The notes beneath the pieces were generated by a model that saw only the letters and a program-made list of their open reading frames with translations, had not been told where the DNA came from and did not search any database. From positions 1 to 22,519 of the forward strand of contig JAHEOI010000119.1 in NCBI GenBank assembly GCA_018610125.1: 22,519 nucleotides of DNA. The letters are read 5' to 3'. Origin of the DNA: Verrucomicrobiota bacterium. Lineage in GTDB: Bacteria; Verrucomicrobiota; Verrucomicrobiia; Limisphaerales; JAHEOI01. Numbering within the stretch: the stretch's first letter is position 1; each line of letters begins with the position of its first letter. Shown here in pieces: positions 6,937-15,882 of the stretch. Made by a program: the position numbers and the translations under genes.

Positions 6937-8031
6937 ATGGATTTAGTATCGACAATGGTCAAGATTTCGGGGGTGGTCGGAGTGCTGCTGCTGGTGGTGG
7001 CGTACATGGTCCTTGCCGAACGGCGGATCTCGGCATGGGCTCAGGATCGCATGGGTCCCAACCGTGTCGGCCCATGGGGGCTCATCCAGCCGATCGCCGA
7101 CGGACTGAAGTTCCTCCTGAAAGAGGACTTTACCCCGAATTACGTCAAACAGCCGTTCTTTTGGATCGCTCCCGCAATTACCATCGTGCCGGCGTTGATG
7201 GTCTTTGCCGTGCTGCCTTTCGGCTCCTTCCTGGGGAGCCAGAAGATGGTGATCGCCGATCTCAATATCGGGGTCCTTTATACTTTTGGGATCGTTTCCC
7301 TTGGGGTTTACGGGATCGTCCTGGCCGGGTACGCGGCCAATTCCAAATACCCATTTCTTGGGGGCATCCGGTCGAGTGCGCAGATCATCTCGTATGAGAT
7401 CGCCATGGGCATGTCAGTCGTGCCGATCTTCATGCTGATCGGCGAGCCCGGCCTGCTCAAGAGCCTTGGTGGGGAGGGGGGTGCCTGGGCGAAGTTCCTC
7501 GCCGGGACGGAAGGACTCAACTTCAGTCGCGTTGTCGCTTACCAGGCGGAAAGCCTCTTCAACTGGCTGATCTTCAAGCAGCCATTGGCCTTTTTAATCT
7601 TTCTCGTGGCCGCGTTTGCCGAGACGAACCGATTGCCGTTTGATCTGCCCGAAGCGGAAACCGAGCTGGTGGCGGGCTACCACACCGAATATAGCTCGAT
7701 GAAGTTTGCCCTGTTTTTCCTCGCCGAGTATGCCAACATGATTGCCGCCTCGGGGCTGCTGGTGACGCTCTTTTTGGGAGGATGGTCGTTGCCGTTTTTG
7801 GGACTCGACGATCCCGCCACCAGCGTGCTTGGCGGCGTCCTCCATATTCTAATCTTTATGGCCAAGGTCTTCGCGGTGATGTTTTTGTTCATCTGGGTGC
7901 GCTGGACATTGCCCCGATTTCGCTATGACCAATTGATGCAGCTTGGCTGGAAGCGATTCGTTCCCTTGGCGCTGGCCAATATCGTCATTACCGCGTTTGT
8001 TCTGTGGACCGTGGCCGGAGGGCAGGCATGA
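6937..8031 (+). CDS. nuoH: NADH-quinone oxidoreductase subunit H (ND1-like)
   Basis: NuoH is the membrane subunit that joins the quinone pocket to the proton-pumping arm. The 364-residue protein has about eight hydrophobic segments and the family signatures AERRISAWAQDRMGPNRVG (27-45), QPIADGLKFLLKED (51-64) and AETNRLPFDLPEAETELVAG (228-247). The last of these is the acidic loop facing the quinone and the start of the proton path; its conserved glutamates are all present. The start follows the nuoG stop by 41 bases. Length is normal and nothing is missing. Confidence 0.97.
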   Translation: MDLVSTMVKISGVVGVLLLVVAYMVLAERRISAWAQDRMGPNRVGPWGLIQPIADGLKFLLKEDFTPNYVKQPFFWIAPAITIVPALMVFAVLPFGSFLGSQKMVIADLNIGVLYTFGIVSLGVYGIVLAGYAANSKYPFLGGIRSSAQIISYEIAMGMSVVPIFMLIGEPGLLKSLGGEGGAWAKFLAGTEGLNFSRVVAYQAESLFNWLIFKQPLAFLIFLVAAFAETNRLPFDLPEAETELVAGYHTEYSSMKFALFFLAEYANMIAASGLLVTLFLGGWSLPFLGLDDPATSVLGGVLHILIFMAKVFAVMFLFIWVRWTLPRFRYDQLMQLGWKRFVPLALANIVITAFVLWTVAGGQA

Positions 8032-8097
8032 GAAACCGCGAATGAAAAGGGATGAGGACGATGCAATGAAGGCGGTCTTGTCGGAGGTGACCATCGT

Positions 8098-8628
8098 ATG
8101 AAGGTACAAAGAAAAACGCTGAGCCTTGCGGAGAAGCTTTATCTCCCGGCGATCTTCAAGGGACTGAAGATCACGCTGAGGCACATGTTTAAAAAGAAGG
8201 CGACCATGCAGTATCCGGAAGAGCACTGGGTTGTGCCGGAAGGGTACCGCGGGGCGCCGTATCTGGTGAGGGATCAGCACGGCCGAACCAAGTGTGTCTC
8301 GTGCCAGCTTTGCGAGTTTGTCTGCCCGCCCAAGGCGATCAAAATTACGCCGCCGGGACCGCAGGTCAATCCGAATGTCGGCAATGTCGAGAAAGAGCCG
8401 AAAGAATTCGAGATCGATATGTTGCGATGCATCTTTTGCGGGTATTGCCAGGAGGTTTGTCCGGAAGAGGCGATCTTCCTGATGCAAGACTACTCGCTGA
8501 CAGGGGAGTCCCGGAAGGAAATGGTTTACGATAAAGAGAAATTGCTGGCGTTGGGGGGCGTTCATAACGATCCGATCGAGAAGTGGAAACGAAAAGAGAT
8601 GGAAGCCCGAGAGCAAGGGGTTGGCTAG
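8098..8628 (+). CDS. nuoI: NADH-quinone oxidoreductase subunit I (N6a/N6b ferredoxin subunit)
   Basis: NuoI passes electrons from NuoG to cluster N2 in NuoB through two [4Fe-4S] clusters. Both ligand sets are complete: C66, C69, C72, C76 (CVSCQLCEFVCP) and C111, C114, C117, C121 (CIFCGYCQEVCP), each set lending its last Cys to the other cluster as in 8Fe ferredoxins. The amphipathic N-terminus (residues 1-35) anchors it to the membrane arm. The start at 8098 is fixed by the best ribosome binding site in the cluster, GGAGGTGA at 8083-8090, seven bases upstream. The 66-base spacer after nuoH has nothing else recognisable. Confidence 0.97.
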   Translation: MKVQRKTLSLAEKLYLPAIFKGLKITLRHMFKKKATMQYPEEHWVVPEGYRGAPYLVRDQHGRTKCVSCQLCEFVCPPKAIKITPPGPQVNPNVGNVEKEPKEFEIDMLRCIFCGYCQEVCPEEAIFLMQDYSLTGESRKEMVYDKEKLLALGGVHNDPIEKWKRKEMEAREQGVG

Positions 8629-8673
8629 ATTCCTGGTCCGGATAAAATCGGGGCCGAAGATCCGAAAAGCCTT

Positions 8674-9174
8674 ATGGATATCTTTTTTTATTTGTTTGCA
8701 GCACTGACGCTTATTTGCGGGCTCTTGGTCGTGGCCAATCCGTTTAGCCGGAATCCCGTCACGAGCGCGATGTTTCTGGTCTTGACGATTCTTTCGATGG
8801 CCGGGCTCTTTGTGCTCCTAAACGCCTTCTTTCTGGCGGCGGTGCAGGTGATTGTTTACGCGGGAGCGGTGATTGTGCTCTATCTCTTTGTGATCATGCT
8901 GCTCGATCTGGGCGCCGATGAGCGGCGTCGGCTCAACAAGGCGATGGTCGGTCTCTCATTCCTTGGCGTCGGTCTGCTCGCGTTCGTTCTCGTCAGCAGC
9001 ATCGGGCAGTCAGAGGCTGTGGGGGCGCTTTCGTCACCCCGACTGCAGGGGACGACGGAGAAGCTTGGCAAGGCGCTCTTTTCGGACTATGTCTTGCCCT
9101 TCGAGGTGGTCTCGGTGGTATTACTGGTAGCGATGGTCGGAATCATCCTGCTCAGCAAGAGGGATTTGAAATGA
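8674..9174 (+). CDS. nuoJ: NADH-quinone oxidoreductase subunit J
   Basis: NuoJ is a small membrane-arm subunit between NuoH and the antiporter-like subunits. The 166-residue protein has five hydrophobic segments and the family signature VQVIVYAGAVIVLYLFVIML at about residues 56-75, which forms the TM3 helix whose pi-bulge moves during turnover. A hydrophilic loop at about 108-133 is followed by the last helix and a short KRDLK end. The stop overlaps the nuoK start (ATGA at 9171-9174), which implies translational coupling. Confidence 0.95.
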   Translation: MDIFFYLFAALTLICGLLVVANPFSRNPVTSAMFLVLTILSMAGLFVLLNAFFLAAVQVIVYAGAVIVLYLFVIMLLDLGADERRRLNKAMVGLSFLGVGLLAFVLVSSIGQSEAVGALSSPRLQGTTEKLGKALFSDYVLPFEVVSVVLLVAMVGIILLSKRDLK

Positions 9175-9473
9175 TCGGTTTGGAAGATTATCTCACTGTC
9201 AGCGCAATCTTGTTCTCGATCGGCGTCGTCGGCGTGGTCATGCGCCGGAATCTCTTCATCATTTTGATGTCGCTCGAGCTGATCCTCAATGCGGCGAACT
9301 TGGCGATGGTCGCGTTTTCCCGTTTTAGCAATAATATCGACGGCCAGATGATGGTCTTCTTTATCATTACCGTGGCGGCCGCCGAGGTGGCCGTCGGCTT
9401 GGCGCTGTTGGTGGCTCTCTATCGACGTCGTCAAACGGCCTACACCGAAGATTTAACCAACATGAAGCTTTAG
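9171..9473 (+). CDS. nuoK: NADH-quinone oxidoreductase subunit K
   Basis: NuoK is the three-helix membrane subunit related to MrpC. At 100 residues it is full length. The two membrane glutamates needed for proton transfer are present: E36 in MSLELILN and E72 in AAAEVAVGLAL. The ATG overlaps the nuoJ stop by four bases and AGAGGGA in the end of nuoJ acts as ribosome binding site. nuoL follows after 15 bases. Confidence 0.96.
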   Translation: MIGLEDYLTVSAILFSIGVVGVVMRRNLFIILMSLELILNAANLAMVAFSRFSNNIDGQMMVFFIITVAAAEVAVGLALLVALYRRRQTAYTEDLTNMKL

Positions 9474-9488
9474 CGCGAATCGGGCTCT

Positions 9489-11351
9489 ATGACGGGAATA
9501 TTACCGTGGGTTATCTTATTTGTGCCGCTGCTGGCTGCGTTGAGCATCACCCTGCTGACCCTGCGTCATCGTGCTCTGAGCGCCGGCTTATCGATCGGCG
9601 CCATCTGTGTCTCGTTTGTCGGCAGTCTGCTGATTTGGATTTCGTTCGACGGCGGTAGCGTGCAGTATAGCACGCCTTGGTTGAGTGTCGGGGGGCTCCA
9701 TGTCGATCTCGGGCTCCTTCTCGATTCCTTGAGTGTGACGATGCTGTTGGTGGTAACCGGGGTCGGGGCGTTGATCCATATCTATTCGTACGGATACATG
9801 GCGGAAGACCCCGGGATGCCGCGGTACTTTGCCGGCCTCAGTTTCTTTACGTTTTCGATGCTTGGGGTCGTTCTAAGCAACAACTTTGTCCAGCTTTTCA
9901 TTTTCTGGGAGCTGGTCGGCGTCTCGAGCTATCTCCTGATCGGTTTTTGGTATGATCGTCCCACTGCCGCCGATGCCGGCAAGAAGGCATTCCTGACCAA
10001 CCGCTTGGGCGATTTCGGCTTCTTGCTTGGGATTATTTTGGTCTGGACCACGATCGGGTCACTCAATTTTGGAGAAATCGAGGCGACAATGAGGGCCAAT
10101 CCGGAAATATTCGGATCGCTCGCGAGCATTGCCGGGCTGTTGGTCTTTTGCGGCGCCTTGGGGAAGTCGGCGCAATTTCCACTCCATGTGTGGCTGCCGG
10201 ACGCCATGGAAGGTCCCACGCCTGTCAGTGCGTTGATTCACGCGGCAACGATGGTTGCGGCGGGGATCTACATGTTGAGCCGCGTCTTCTTTTTGTTCAA
10301 TGAGACGGCGTTGTTGGTGATTGCTTGGATCGGGGGCGTGACCGCCTTGCTGGCGGCAGTGATTGCGATTCAACAGGACGACATCAAGCGGATCCTGGCG
10401 TATTCCACATTATCCCAGCTCGGATACATGGTGATGGCGGTGGGGGTGATGGATCCGACAGCGGGCATGTATCATCTGACCACGCATGCGTCGTTCAAAG
10501 CGTTGCTCTTCCTGGGGGCCGGCGCCGTGATCCATGCCATGCATCATGAGCAGAACATCTGGAAAATGGGCGGGCTTAGGCGCGCGATGCCGGTGACCTA
10601 TTGGATGTTCCTGATAGCGACATTGGCGATTTGCGGGGTGCCTCCGTTTAGCGGGTTTTTTAGCAAGGAGAGTATCCTTGCGGCGGCCCTGGAGCACAAT
10701 GCGATTCTATTCGGCGTGGGAGCGGGCGTGGCGGCTTTGACGGCGTTTTATATGTTCCGGCTTGTCTACGCCGTGTTTATCGGGCCGCCAAAGAGCAATG
10801 CGGCGGAATACGCGCATGAAGTGCCGGGCGTGATGAAATGGCCTCAGGTTTTGCTGGGGGTGCCGTCATTGTTGGCGGGCTTCTGGGGGATCGAGCACTT
10901 CATCGGTCAGTCGTTCGCCTCGGCGAGCGCCCATCATGCAGCGGCATGGCATTGGCAGATACTGAGCCCGTTTTCGCACGCCCCCTTGGCCGCGTTCTTC
11001 GGACTCGGACTCATCGGGTTCGGGATTGCGGCGGCGTATGCGTTTTACGGGAACGCGGTGAGGGACCCGCTGCCGGATGAAATGGGACGCCTTTCGACCG
11101 CGATTCGAGAGCGCCTTTACCTGGATGAGGCCTACACAGCGATGATTCGGTATTCGCATGAGGTGCTTGCCCTGATCGCCGATTGGATCGATCGCTGGGT
11201 GATTTCGGGCATGCTCGTGCGCGGGAGTCAATGGGGAACCGACCTTGCCGGCCGCCTGCTGCGGATGGCCCAAACCGGGAATGTCCAGACCTACGCCCTT
11301 TTCTTGGTCGTGGCGGTGGTCGTGGTTTTATGGTTTGTATTGAAGCGTTAA
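9489..11351 (+). CDS. nuoL: NADH-quinone oxidoreductase subunit L (distal antiporter-like subunit)
   Basis: NuoL is the distal proton-pumping subunit and carries the long lateral helix along the membrane arm. The 620-residue, strongly hydrophobic protein keeps the expected channel residues: E141 in FWELVGVSSYLL, K226 in GALGKSAQFPLHVWLPDAM, the GPTPVSALIHAATMV segment (242-256), K337 in HASFKALLF and K393 in FSGFFSKESIL. The C-terminal hydrophobic stretch (about 600-620) is the last anchor of the lateral helix. The gene ends 19 bases before nuoM. In contrast to NuoM, no key residue is altered. Confidence 0.97.
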   Translation: MTGILPWVILFVPLLAALSITLLTLRHRALSAGLSIGAICVSFVGSLLIWISFDGGSVQYSTPWLSVGGLHVDLGLLLDSLSVTMLLVVTGVGALIHIYSYGYMAEDPGMPRYFAGLSFFTFSMLGVVLSNNFVQLFIFWELVGVSSYLLIGFWYDRPTAADAGKKAFLTNRLGDFGFLLGIILVWTTIGSLNFGEIEATMRANPEIFGSLASIAGLLVFCGALGKSAQFPLHVWLPDAMEGPTPVSALIHAATMVAAGIYMLSRVFFLFNETALLVIAWIGGVTALLAAVIAIQQDDIKRILAYSTLSQLGYMVMAVGVMDPTAGMYHLTTHASFKALLFLGAGAVIHAMHHEQNIWKMGGLRRAMPVTYWMFLIATLAICGVPPFSGFFSKESILAAALEHNAILFGVGAGVAALTAFYMFRLVYAVFIGPPKSNAAEYAHEVPGVMKWPQVLLGVPSLLAGFWGIEHFIGQSFASASAHHAAAWHWQILSPFSHAPLAAFFGLGLIGFGIAAAYAFYGNAVRDPLPDEMGRLSTAIRERLYLDEAYTAMIRYSHEVLALIADWIDRWVISGMLVRGSQWGTDLAGRLLRMAQTGNVQTYALFLVVAVVVVLWFVLKR

Positions 11352-11370
11352 GCAGAGGGAGCCCAGATTC

Positions 11371-12963
11371 ATGTCACCAATCACTTTCATCATCCTTTGG
11401 CCTTTGGTTGCGGCGTTGCTGATCGGCTTCGTGCCGAGGGAAAACCGCTCAACGATCCGAATGATCGCGATCGCGGGGACCTTCTTTTCGCTCTTTATCG
11501 CGCTGGGCCTCTTTTTCCAATTCGACACAGGGGAAGCCGGATACCAGTTCGTTCAGCGAGAGCCTTGGGTCGGTGCGCTCGATATCAGCTATTACGTCGG
11601 AGTCGATGGGATTAATCTCGGCCTGATTGTCATGGCGGCGTTGGTCGGCTTCGCGGCCTGCTGTCTGGCGTATGATGTCACCGAGCGGCAAAAGGAGTAC
11701 TACATCCTTCTTTTGATCATGATCGGTGGGATCATCGGGGCCTTTGCGTCGCTCGATCTCTTCTTCTTTTACTTCTTCCACGAGCTGGCCCTCGTTCCGA
11801 CCTTCATCATGATCGGGGTGTGGGGGCGTGGTGAAAAGAAGAATTACGCGACATTCCAAATCACGATTTATCTCAGTCTCGGGGCTTTGATTGCCTTGAT
11901 CGGGTTGGTTGCGCTTTATGTCCAGTCGGGGGCCGAGACGTTTGATTTGGTTAAGATTATCGAATCGACGGCGTCCGATCCCTTCTCGACAAGTTTCCAA
12001 AAAGTGGTGTTTCCGCTGTTGTTGTTTGGCTTTGGAATCTTGGTCTCGCTCTGGCCATTTCACACCTGGGCGCCGCTCGGGTACGGAGCCGCTCCCACAG
12101 CGACGGCGATGGTCCATGCCGGCGTGTTGAAGAAATTCGGTCTTTACGGACTCATTCGGATCGCGCTGCCGTTGTTTCCCGAAGGGGCACGGCATTGGCT
12201 GGGTGTGATCGCCATTCTCTGCCTTGGGAACATCCTCTATTGCGGGTGGGTCGCCATGCGACAGAAGGACCTCAATCTCTTGATTGGGAATTCAAGCGTG
12301 GCGCATATGGGCTTTGTGTTTCTGGGAATCGCCAGCCTGAGCTTGGTCGGCATCACAGGGGCCGTGTTTGTCATGGTCGCGCACGGATTGTTGGCGGCAT
12401 TGAGCTTCGGGTTGAGCGGCTATCTCTACACCCAGACGAAGGACCTCACGATGACCGATTTCGGCGGCTTGTTAAGGCAGATGCCGTTCATCGGGACCGT
12501 GATGGTGATGGCCTTCCTGGCAGGTTGCGGTGTTCCCGGCTTTGCGAATTTTCCGGGGGAGATCATGGTCCTTTTTGGGGCATGGCAAACGGTACCGGTG
12601 GCGGTGATCATTGCCGCTTGGGGCGCCCTCTTGGTCGGGGCGATCTACATGCTGCGTGCGATCCGAACGATGCTCCATGGCCCGCGCAGCGAGAAATGGA
12701 CCACCCTGGTCGATGCCACCTCGGCATGGCGGAAATTGCCCTTCGCGTTGTTGTTGGCCGGGTTGCTCTTCCTGGGCTGTTATCCGCCTTTACTGACGGA
12801 GAAAATCGAACCGAGCGCGGCGTTGGTGGTGGACCGCCTTAACGGCGATGAGAAAAAGGCCTCTGCGGATTTGAAAGAGCCCACGTTGACGAAGGACCTC
12901 TCGACGAAGGAGCTCTCGTCGGCCTTGTCCTCCGCCTTGGCTTGGCAGGAACGCCGTGACTAA
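11371..12963 (+). CDS. nuoM: NADH-quinone oxidoreductase subunit M, variant TM7 region
   Basis: NuoM is the middle antiporter-like proton-pumping subunit of the membrane arm. The 530-residue protein is recognised by FFHELALVPTFIMIGVWG (E138, TM5), APTATAMVHAGVLKKFGLYG (K255, TM8) and GFANFPGEIMVLFG (E397, TM12). Unusually, the TM7 segment reads GFGILVSLWPFHTWAPLGYG. Aligned on the HTW, the normally invariant lysine of the AxKxPxxPxHTWLPDAH motif is Leu224, and the following LPDAH is replaced by APLGY. A hydrophilic, repetitive tail (about 490-530, LTKDLSTKELSSALSSALA) extends past the last helix. The ribosome binding site AGAGGGAG lies 9 to 16 bases before the ATG. The subunit assignment is sure; how the TM7 change affects pumping is not. 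Confidence 0.96.
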   Translation: MSPITFIILWPLVAALLIGFVPRENRSTIRMIAIAGTFFSLFIALGLFFQFDTGEAGYQFVQREPWVGALDISYYVGVDGINLGLIVMAALVGFAACCLAYDVTERQKEYYILLLIMIGGIIGAFASLDLFFFYFFHELALVPTFIMIGVWGRGEKKNYATFQITIYLSLGALIALIGLVALYVQSGAETFDLVKIIESTASDPFSTSFQKVVFPLLLFGFGILVSLWPFHTWAPLGYGAAPTATAMVHAGVLKKFGLYGLIRIALPLFPEGARHWLGVIAILCLGNILYCGWVAMRQKDLNLLIGNSSVAHMGFVFLGIASLSLVGITGAVFVMVAHGLLAALSFGLSGYLYTQTKDLTMTDFGGLLRQMPFIGTVMVMAFLAGCGVPGFANFPGEIMVLFGAWQTVPVAVIIAAWGALLVGAIYMLRAIRTMLHGPRSEKWTTLVDATSAWRKLPFALLLAGLLFLGCYPPLLTEKIEPSAALVVDRLNGDEKKASADLKEPTLTKDLSTKELSSALSSALAWQERRD

Positions 12964-12995
12964 ATCTGCAAACTGAGCATCTTCGAGCGTTAATA

Positions 12996-14450
12996 ATGAA
13001 AGTATCGATCATCGGTTTGGAAATATCGGTCATCCTCCTTGGGATCGCACTCTTGCTGGTCGATCTCTGGGTCCCGGCGAGATACCGAAAAGGGCTCGGC
13101 TACCTTGCCGTCCTTGGGCTGGGCGTGATCTTGGTCAGCAGCTTTAGCATGAATGCCTCGGAAGCGCACTACGCGTTTGGAGGGATGTACGTCTTGGACC
13201 AGTTGGCCCTTTTCTTTAAGCGATTCTTCCTGCTGACGGCAATCATTGTCCTGTTGATCTCGATTGAGTTCTCGGGCCGTATCCGCACTGGGCTGACAGA
13301 GTATTTTTCGCTCATGCTTTTCGGCTTGGCCGGCATGATGTTTGCCGCTTCGAGTCATCACTTTGCCCTGCTGTTTGTTTCAGCGGAGCTGATTACTGTC
13401 ACGTTTTATGTGCTGGTGAGCTTTCAAAGACGGGAAATCCCTTCGTTGGAGGCCGGAGTGAAGTACCTGGTTTTGAGTGCCCTCTCGTCGGGACTATTGG
13501 TTTACGGAATCGCTTTGGTGTTTGGGGCGGCGCAGACACTCGACTTCCAAGCCCTATCCGAGAAGGCCGGTCAGCTTGGTAATGACCCGCTGTTTCTGGT
13601 CGGCATGTTCTTTGTCGTAGCGGGGCTGGGATTCAAGATTGCCGCGTTTCCGTTTCATGTCTGGGCTCCCGATGTCTACCAGGGCGCCCCGATCCCGACC
13701 ACGGCCTTCCTGGCGGTCGGCTCAAAAGCCGCCGGGTTCGCGCTGCTTATGCGACTCTTTTTCTCAGCCGTGCCGGATTTTGTGGTCCAATGGGATTTGC
13801 TGCTGCTGATTTTGGCTGCGGTCACCATCCTTTACGGGAACCTATGTGCGTTGCCGCAGCAGAATCTGAAACGGTTGCTCAGCTACTCCTCCATTGCGCA
13901 CGCGGGGTATCTGCTGATGGGAATTGCGGCCTTGAGCCAAAGCGGCTCGTCGGCGGTGCTGTACTATTTGGCCGGTTATCTGTTTGCCGTGTTGGCGGCC
14001 TTCGCGGTCGTCACTGTCGTGAGCAACCAGGTCGGCGCCGAAGACATCGCCTCGCTGGCGGGATTGAACCGACGCGGCCCGTTATTGGCGGCTGCGATGA
14101 CCTTGGCCATGGTCTCACTAACCGGGATCCCTCCGCTGGCCGGCTTTTTTGGGAAGTTTCTTTTGCTTAAGGCGGTTCTCGAGCAAGGAGCCGCCACAAC
14201 CGCTCATACCGGCTATTACTGGCTTGCCGGGGCGGCGATCGTCGGCGTGGTCATCTCAATCTATTACTATTTCGGGATTATTCGGACGATATTCTGGTCA
14301 AAGGATCCCGAAGACCTGTCACCGATTCCGGTGTCACTGCCGCTTCGAGCGACGCTTTGTGTCTGTCTCTTTGGCATGCTTTACTTGGGGATTTTCCCCG
14401 ACTATCCATTGGATATGGCCACCGAGGCCGTGCGGGCGTTGACGTTTTAG
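12996..14450 (+). CDS. nuoN: NADH-quinone oxidoreductase subunit N
   Basis: NuoN is the antiporter-like subunit nearest the quinone arm. The 484-residue protein keeps the channel residues: E131 in SAELITVTFYVL, K214 in GLGFKIAAFPFHVWAPDVYQGAP, K244 in VGSKAAGFALL and the TM12 lysine in LAGFFGKFLLL. About 14 hydrophobic segments are visible. It closes the cluster. Its TAG stop at 14448-14450 overlaps the TAA stop of the convergent pyruvate kinase gene, so there is no room for a terminator between the two. Confidence 0.97.
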   Translation: MKVSIIGLEISVILLGIALLLVDLWVPARYRKGLGYLAVLGLGVILVSSFSMNASEAHYAFGGMYVLDQLALFFKRFFLLTAIIVLLISIEFSGRIRTGLTEYFSLMLFGLAGMMFAASSHHFALLFVSAELITVTFYVLVSFQRREIPSLEAGVKYLVLSALSSGLLVYGIALVFGAAQTLDFQALSEKAGQLGNDPLFLVGMFFVVAGLGFKIAAFPFHVWAPDVYQGAPIPTTAFLAVGSKAAGFALLMRLFFSAVPDFVVQWDLLLLILAAVTILYGNLCALPQQNLKRLLSYSSIAHAGYLLMGIAALSQSGSSAVLYYLAGYLFAVLAAFAVVTVVSNQVGAEDIASLAGLNRRGPLLAAAMTLAMVSLTGIPPLAGFFGKFLLLKAVLEQGAATTAHTGYYWLAGAAIVGVVISIYYYFGIIRTIFWSKDPEDLSPIPVSLPLRATLCVCLFGMLYLGIFPDYPLDMATEAVRALTF

Positions 14451-15853
14451 GGGATGGTTCGCATTTGAATTGCGTCAACCATTTGAGAGCCGGTGGCAAT
14501 CGATCCCAGCACAACGGCGATATTGCCGCGATGCAGTAAATCCTTTTCCTTAAGCGTTTTGAAGGCGAGCTCGATATTGTGCTCGGGCGTTTGTGCGTCG
14601 AGGGGAATAACGATGGGACGGATGCCCCAGTGCAAGGTCAAGGCGTTGGCTTGCGAAGTCGTCTCGCAAAGAGCGTAAATGGGGGAATAGCGCGGGCGCA
14701 TCCATGCGGTGTAACGGGCGAGCGCGCCGCTGAGCGTGAAGACGAGAATCGCTTGGGCTTTTAGCTCGTTCGCCAGAACGACGGCGCCTTTGGCAAGCTT
14801 CTGTCGCGAGCCGGTATATTCGGCGTTTTGCTCGAATCCGGCGCCTCCGCTGCGCTCGGTCCGAACGGCGACGCGGTCAAGGACTTCAAGGCATTCCGAG
14901 GGGTAGTTCCCCACGGTGGTCTCGCCGCTGAGCATGAGCGAGTCGGCCTGCTCATAAACCGCATTGGCGACGTCGGTCACTTCAGCGCGTGTCGGCATCG
15001 GATTCTCGATCATGCTTTCCAAGAGATGGGTGGCGACAATGACCGGGCAGCCGGATGTGAGGCATGCCTTAACGATCCGTCGTTGAATGATCGGCAGCTC
15101 CTCATATGGGCATTCGATACCGAGATCGCCCCGGGCGATCATAATCCCGTCGGCTTCGTTGATGATCTCGTTCAGATTGCGGACGGCTGCCTGGTCTTCA
15201 ACTTTGGCGATGACTAGGGGGGCCGCCTTCTTTCGGCGCATGACCGCTTTGAGCTGCTGTAGGTCTTTTGCCTCGCGAACAAAGGAGAGCGCGACCAGAT
15301 CGACGCCAAGCTCCAAGCCGATCTCGATATCCTCCAAGTCTTTCTCGGTAAGTGCCGGCAAGCTAACCTTGACTCCGGGTAGGTTAATGTGCCGTCGGCT
15401 CTTGAGCTTGCTCTCGGTCAATACTTCACACTCGATCTTGTTGGCAAACTTTTGAAGGACCTTCATCCGGATGGTCCCATTGTCGACCAGGACGACGTCA
15501 CCAACACTGATATCGTTGATGAAATTCTCGTAATTGACGTCGACCGAGTGCTCTTCTTCGCTCTGCTCGCCTTTGACAGTGAGTGTGAACTTTTGGCCCG
15601 GCTTTAACTCGAGGTCGGTCGGAAGGTCGCCGGTACGGATGGCCGGACCTTGAGTATCCAGCAGAATCCCTACCGGGACATTGCGCTCCTTGGCTGCCGC
15701 TCGGAGCTCATTGACAATTTCTCGAAGCCAATCATGACGGGCATGGGACATATTCAATCGAGCGATATTCATGCCGTCATCGATCAACTGACGGATCATC
15801 TCGGGCGAGCTGGTCGAGGGGCCTAACGTGGCGATGATCTTGGTCTTCCTCAT
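14447..15853 (-). CDS. pyk: Pyruvate kinase with altered cation-site motif
   Basis: Pyruvate kinase makes pyruvate and ATP from phosphoenolpyruvate and ADP, the last step of glycolysis. The 468-residue protein begins KTKIIATLGPS and shows the catalytic K217 and E219 in VIAKVED, D243 in ARGDLGIE and T275 in VIVATHLLESM. PTRAEVTDVANAV and LMLSGETTVG follow as in the family. The B domain and C-terminal domain are of usual size. The segment normally DTKGPEIRTG is DTQGPAIRTG (66-75), placing Ala71 at the position that is Glu in K+-dependent and Lys in K+-independent enzymes. The ATG at 15853 lacks a well-placed ribosome binding site; a GGGG lies 12 bases upstream inside a hairpin. The gene converges on nuoN and overlaps its stop codon. 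Confidence 0.96.
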   Translation of the reverse strand: MRKTKIIATLGPSTSSPEMIRQLIDDGMNIARLNMSHARHDWLREIVNELRAAAKERNVPVGILLDTQGPAIRTGDLPTDLELKPGQKFTLTVKGEQSEEEHSVDVNYENFINDISVGDVVLVDNGTIRMKVLQKFANKIECEVLTESKLKSRRHINLPGVKVSLPALTEKDLEDIEIGLELGVDLVALSFVREAKDLQQLKAVMRRKKAAPLVIAKVEDQAAVRNLNEIINEADGIMIARGDLGIECPYEELPIIQRRIVKACLTSGCPVIVATHLLESMIENPMPTRAEVTDVANAVYEQADSLMLSGETTVGNYPSECLEVLDRVAVRTERSGGAGFEQNAEYTGSRQKLAKGAVVLANELKAQAILVFTLSGALARYTAWMRPRYSPIYALCETTSQANALTLHWGIRPIVIPLDAQTPEHNIELAFKTLKEKDLLHRGNIAVVLGSIATGSQMVDAIQMRTIP

Positions 15854-15859
15854 AATGAT

Positions 15860-15882
15860 ATCTATCCCCGGATAGGATAGAT
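15860..15882 (-). promoter_or_regulatory. Inverted repeat in the pyk leader, covering the likely ribosome binding region
   Basis: ATCTATC (15860-15866) and GATAGAT (15876-15882) are perfect inverted copies nine bases apart, and a TATCC/GGATA pair is nested in the same stretch. The element ends six bases before the pyk start codon and contains the only G-rich stretch available as a ribosome binding site. It could be an RNA hairpin limiting translation or a DNA operator; the sequence does not decide. Confidence 0.5.
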
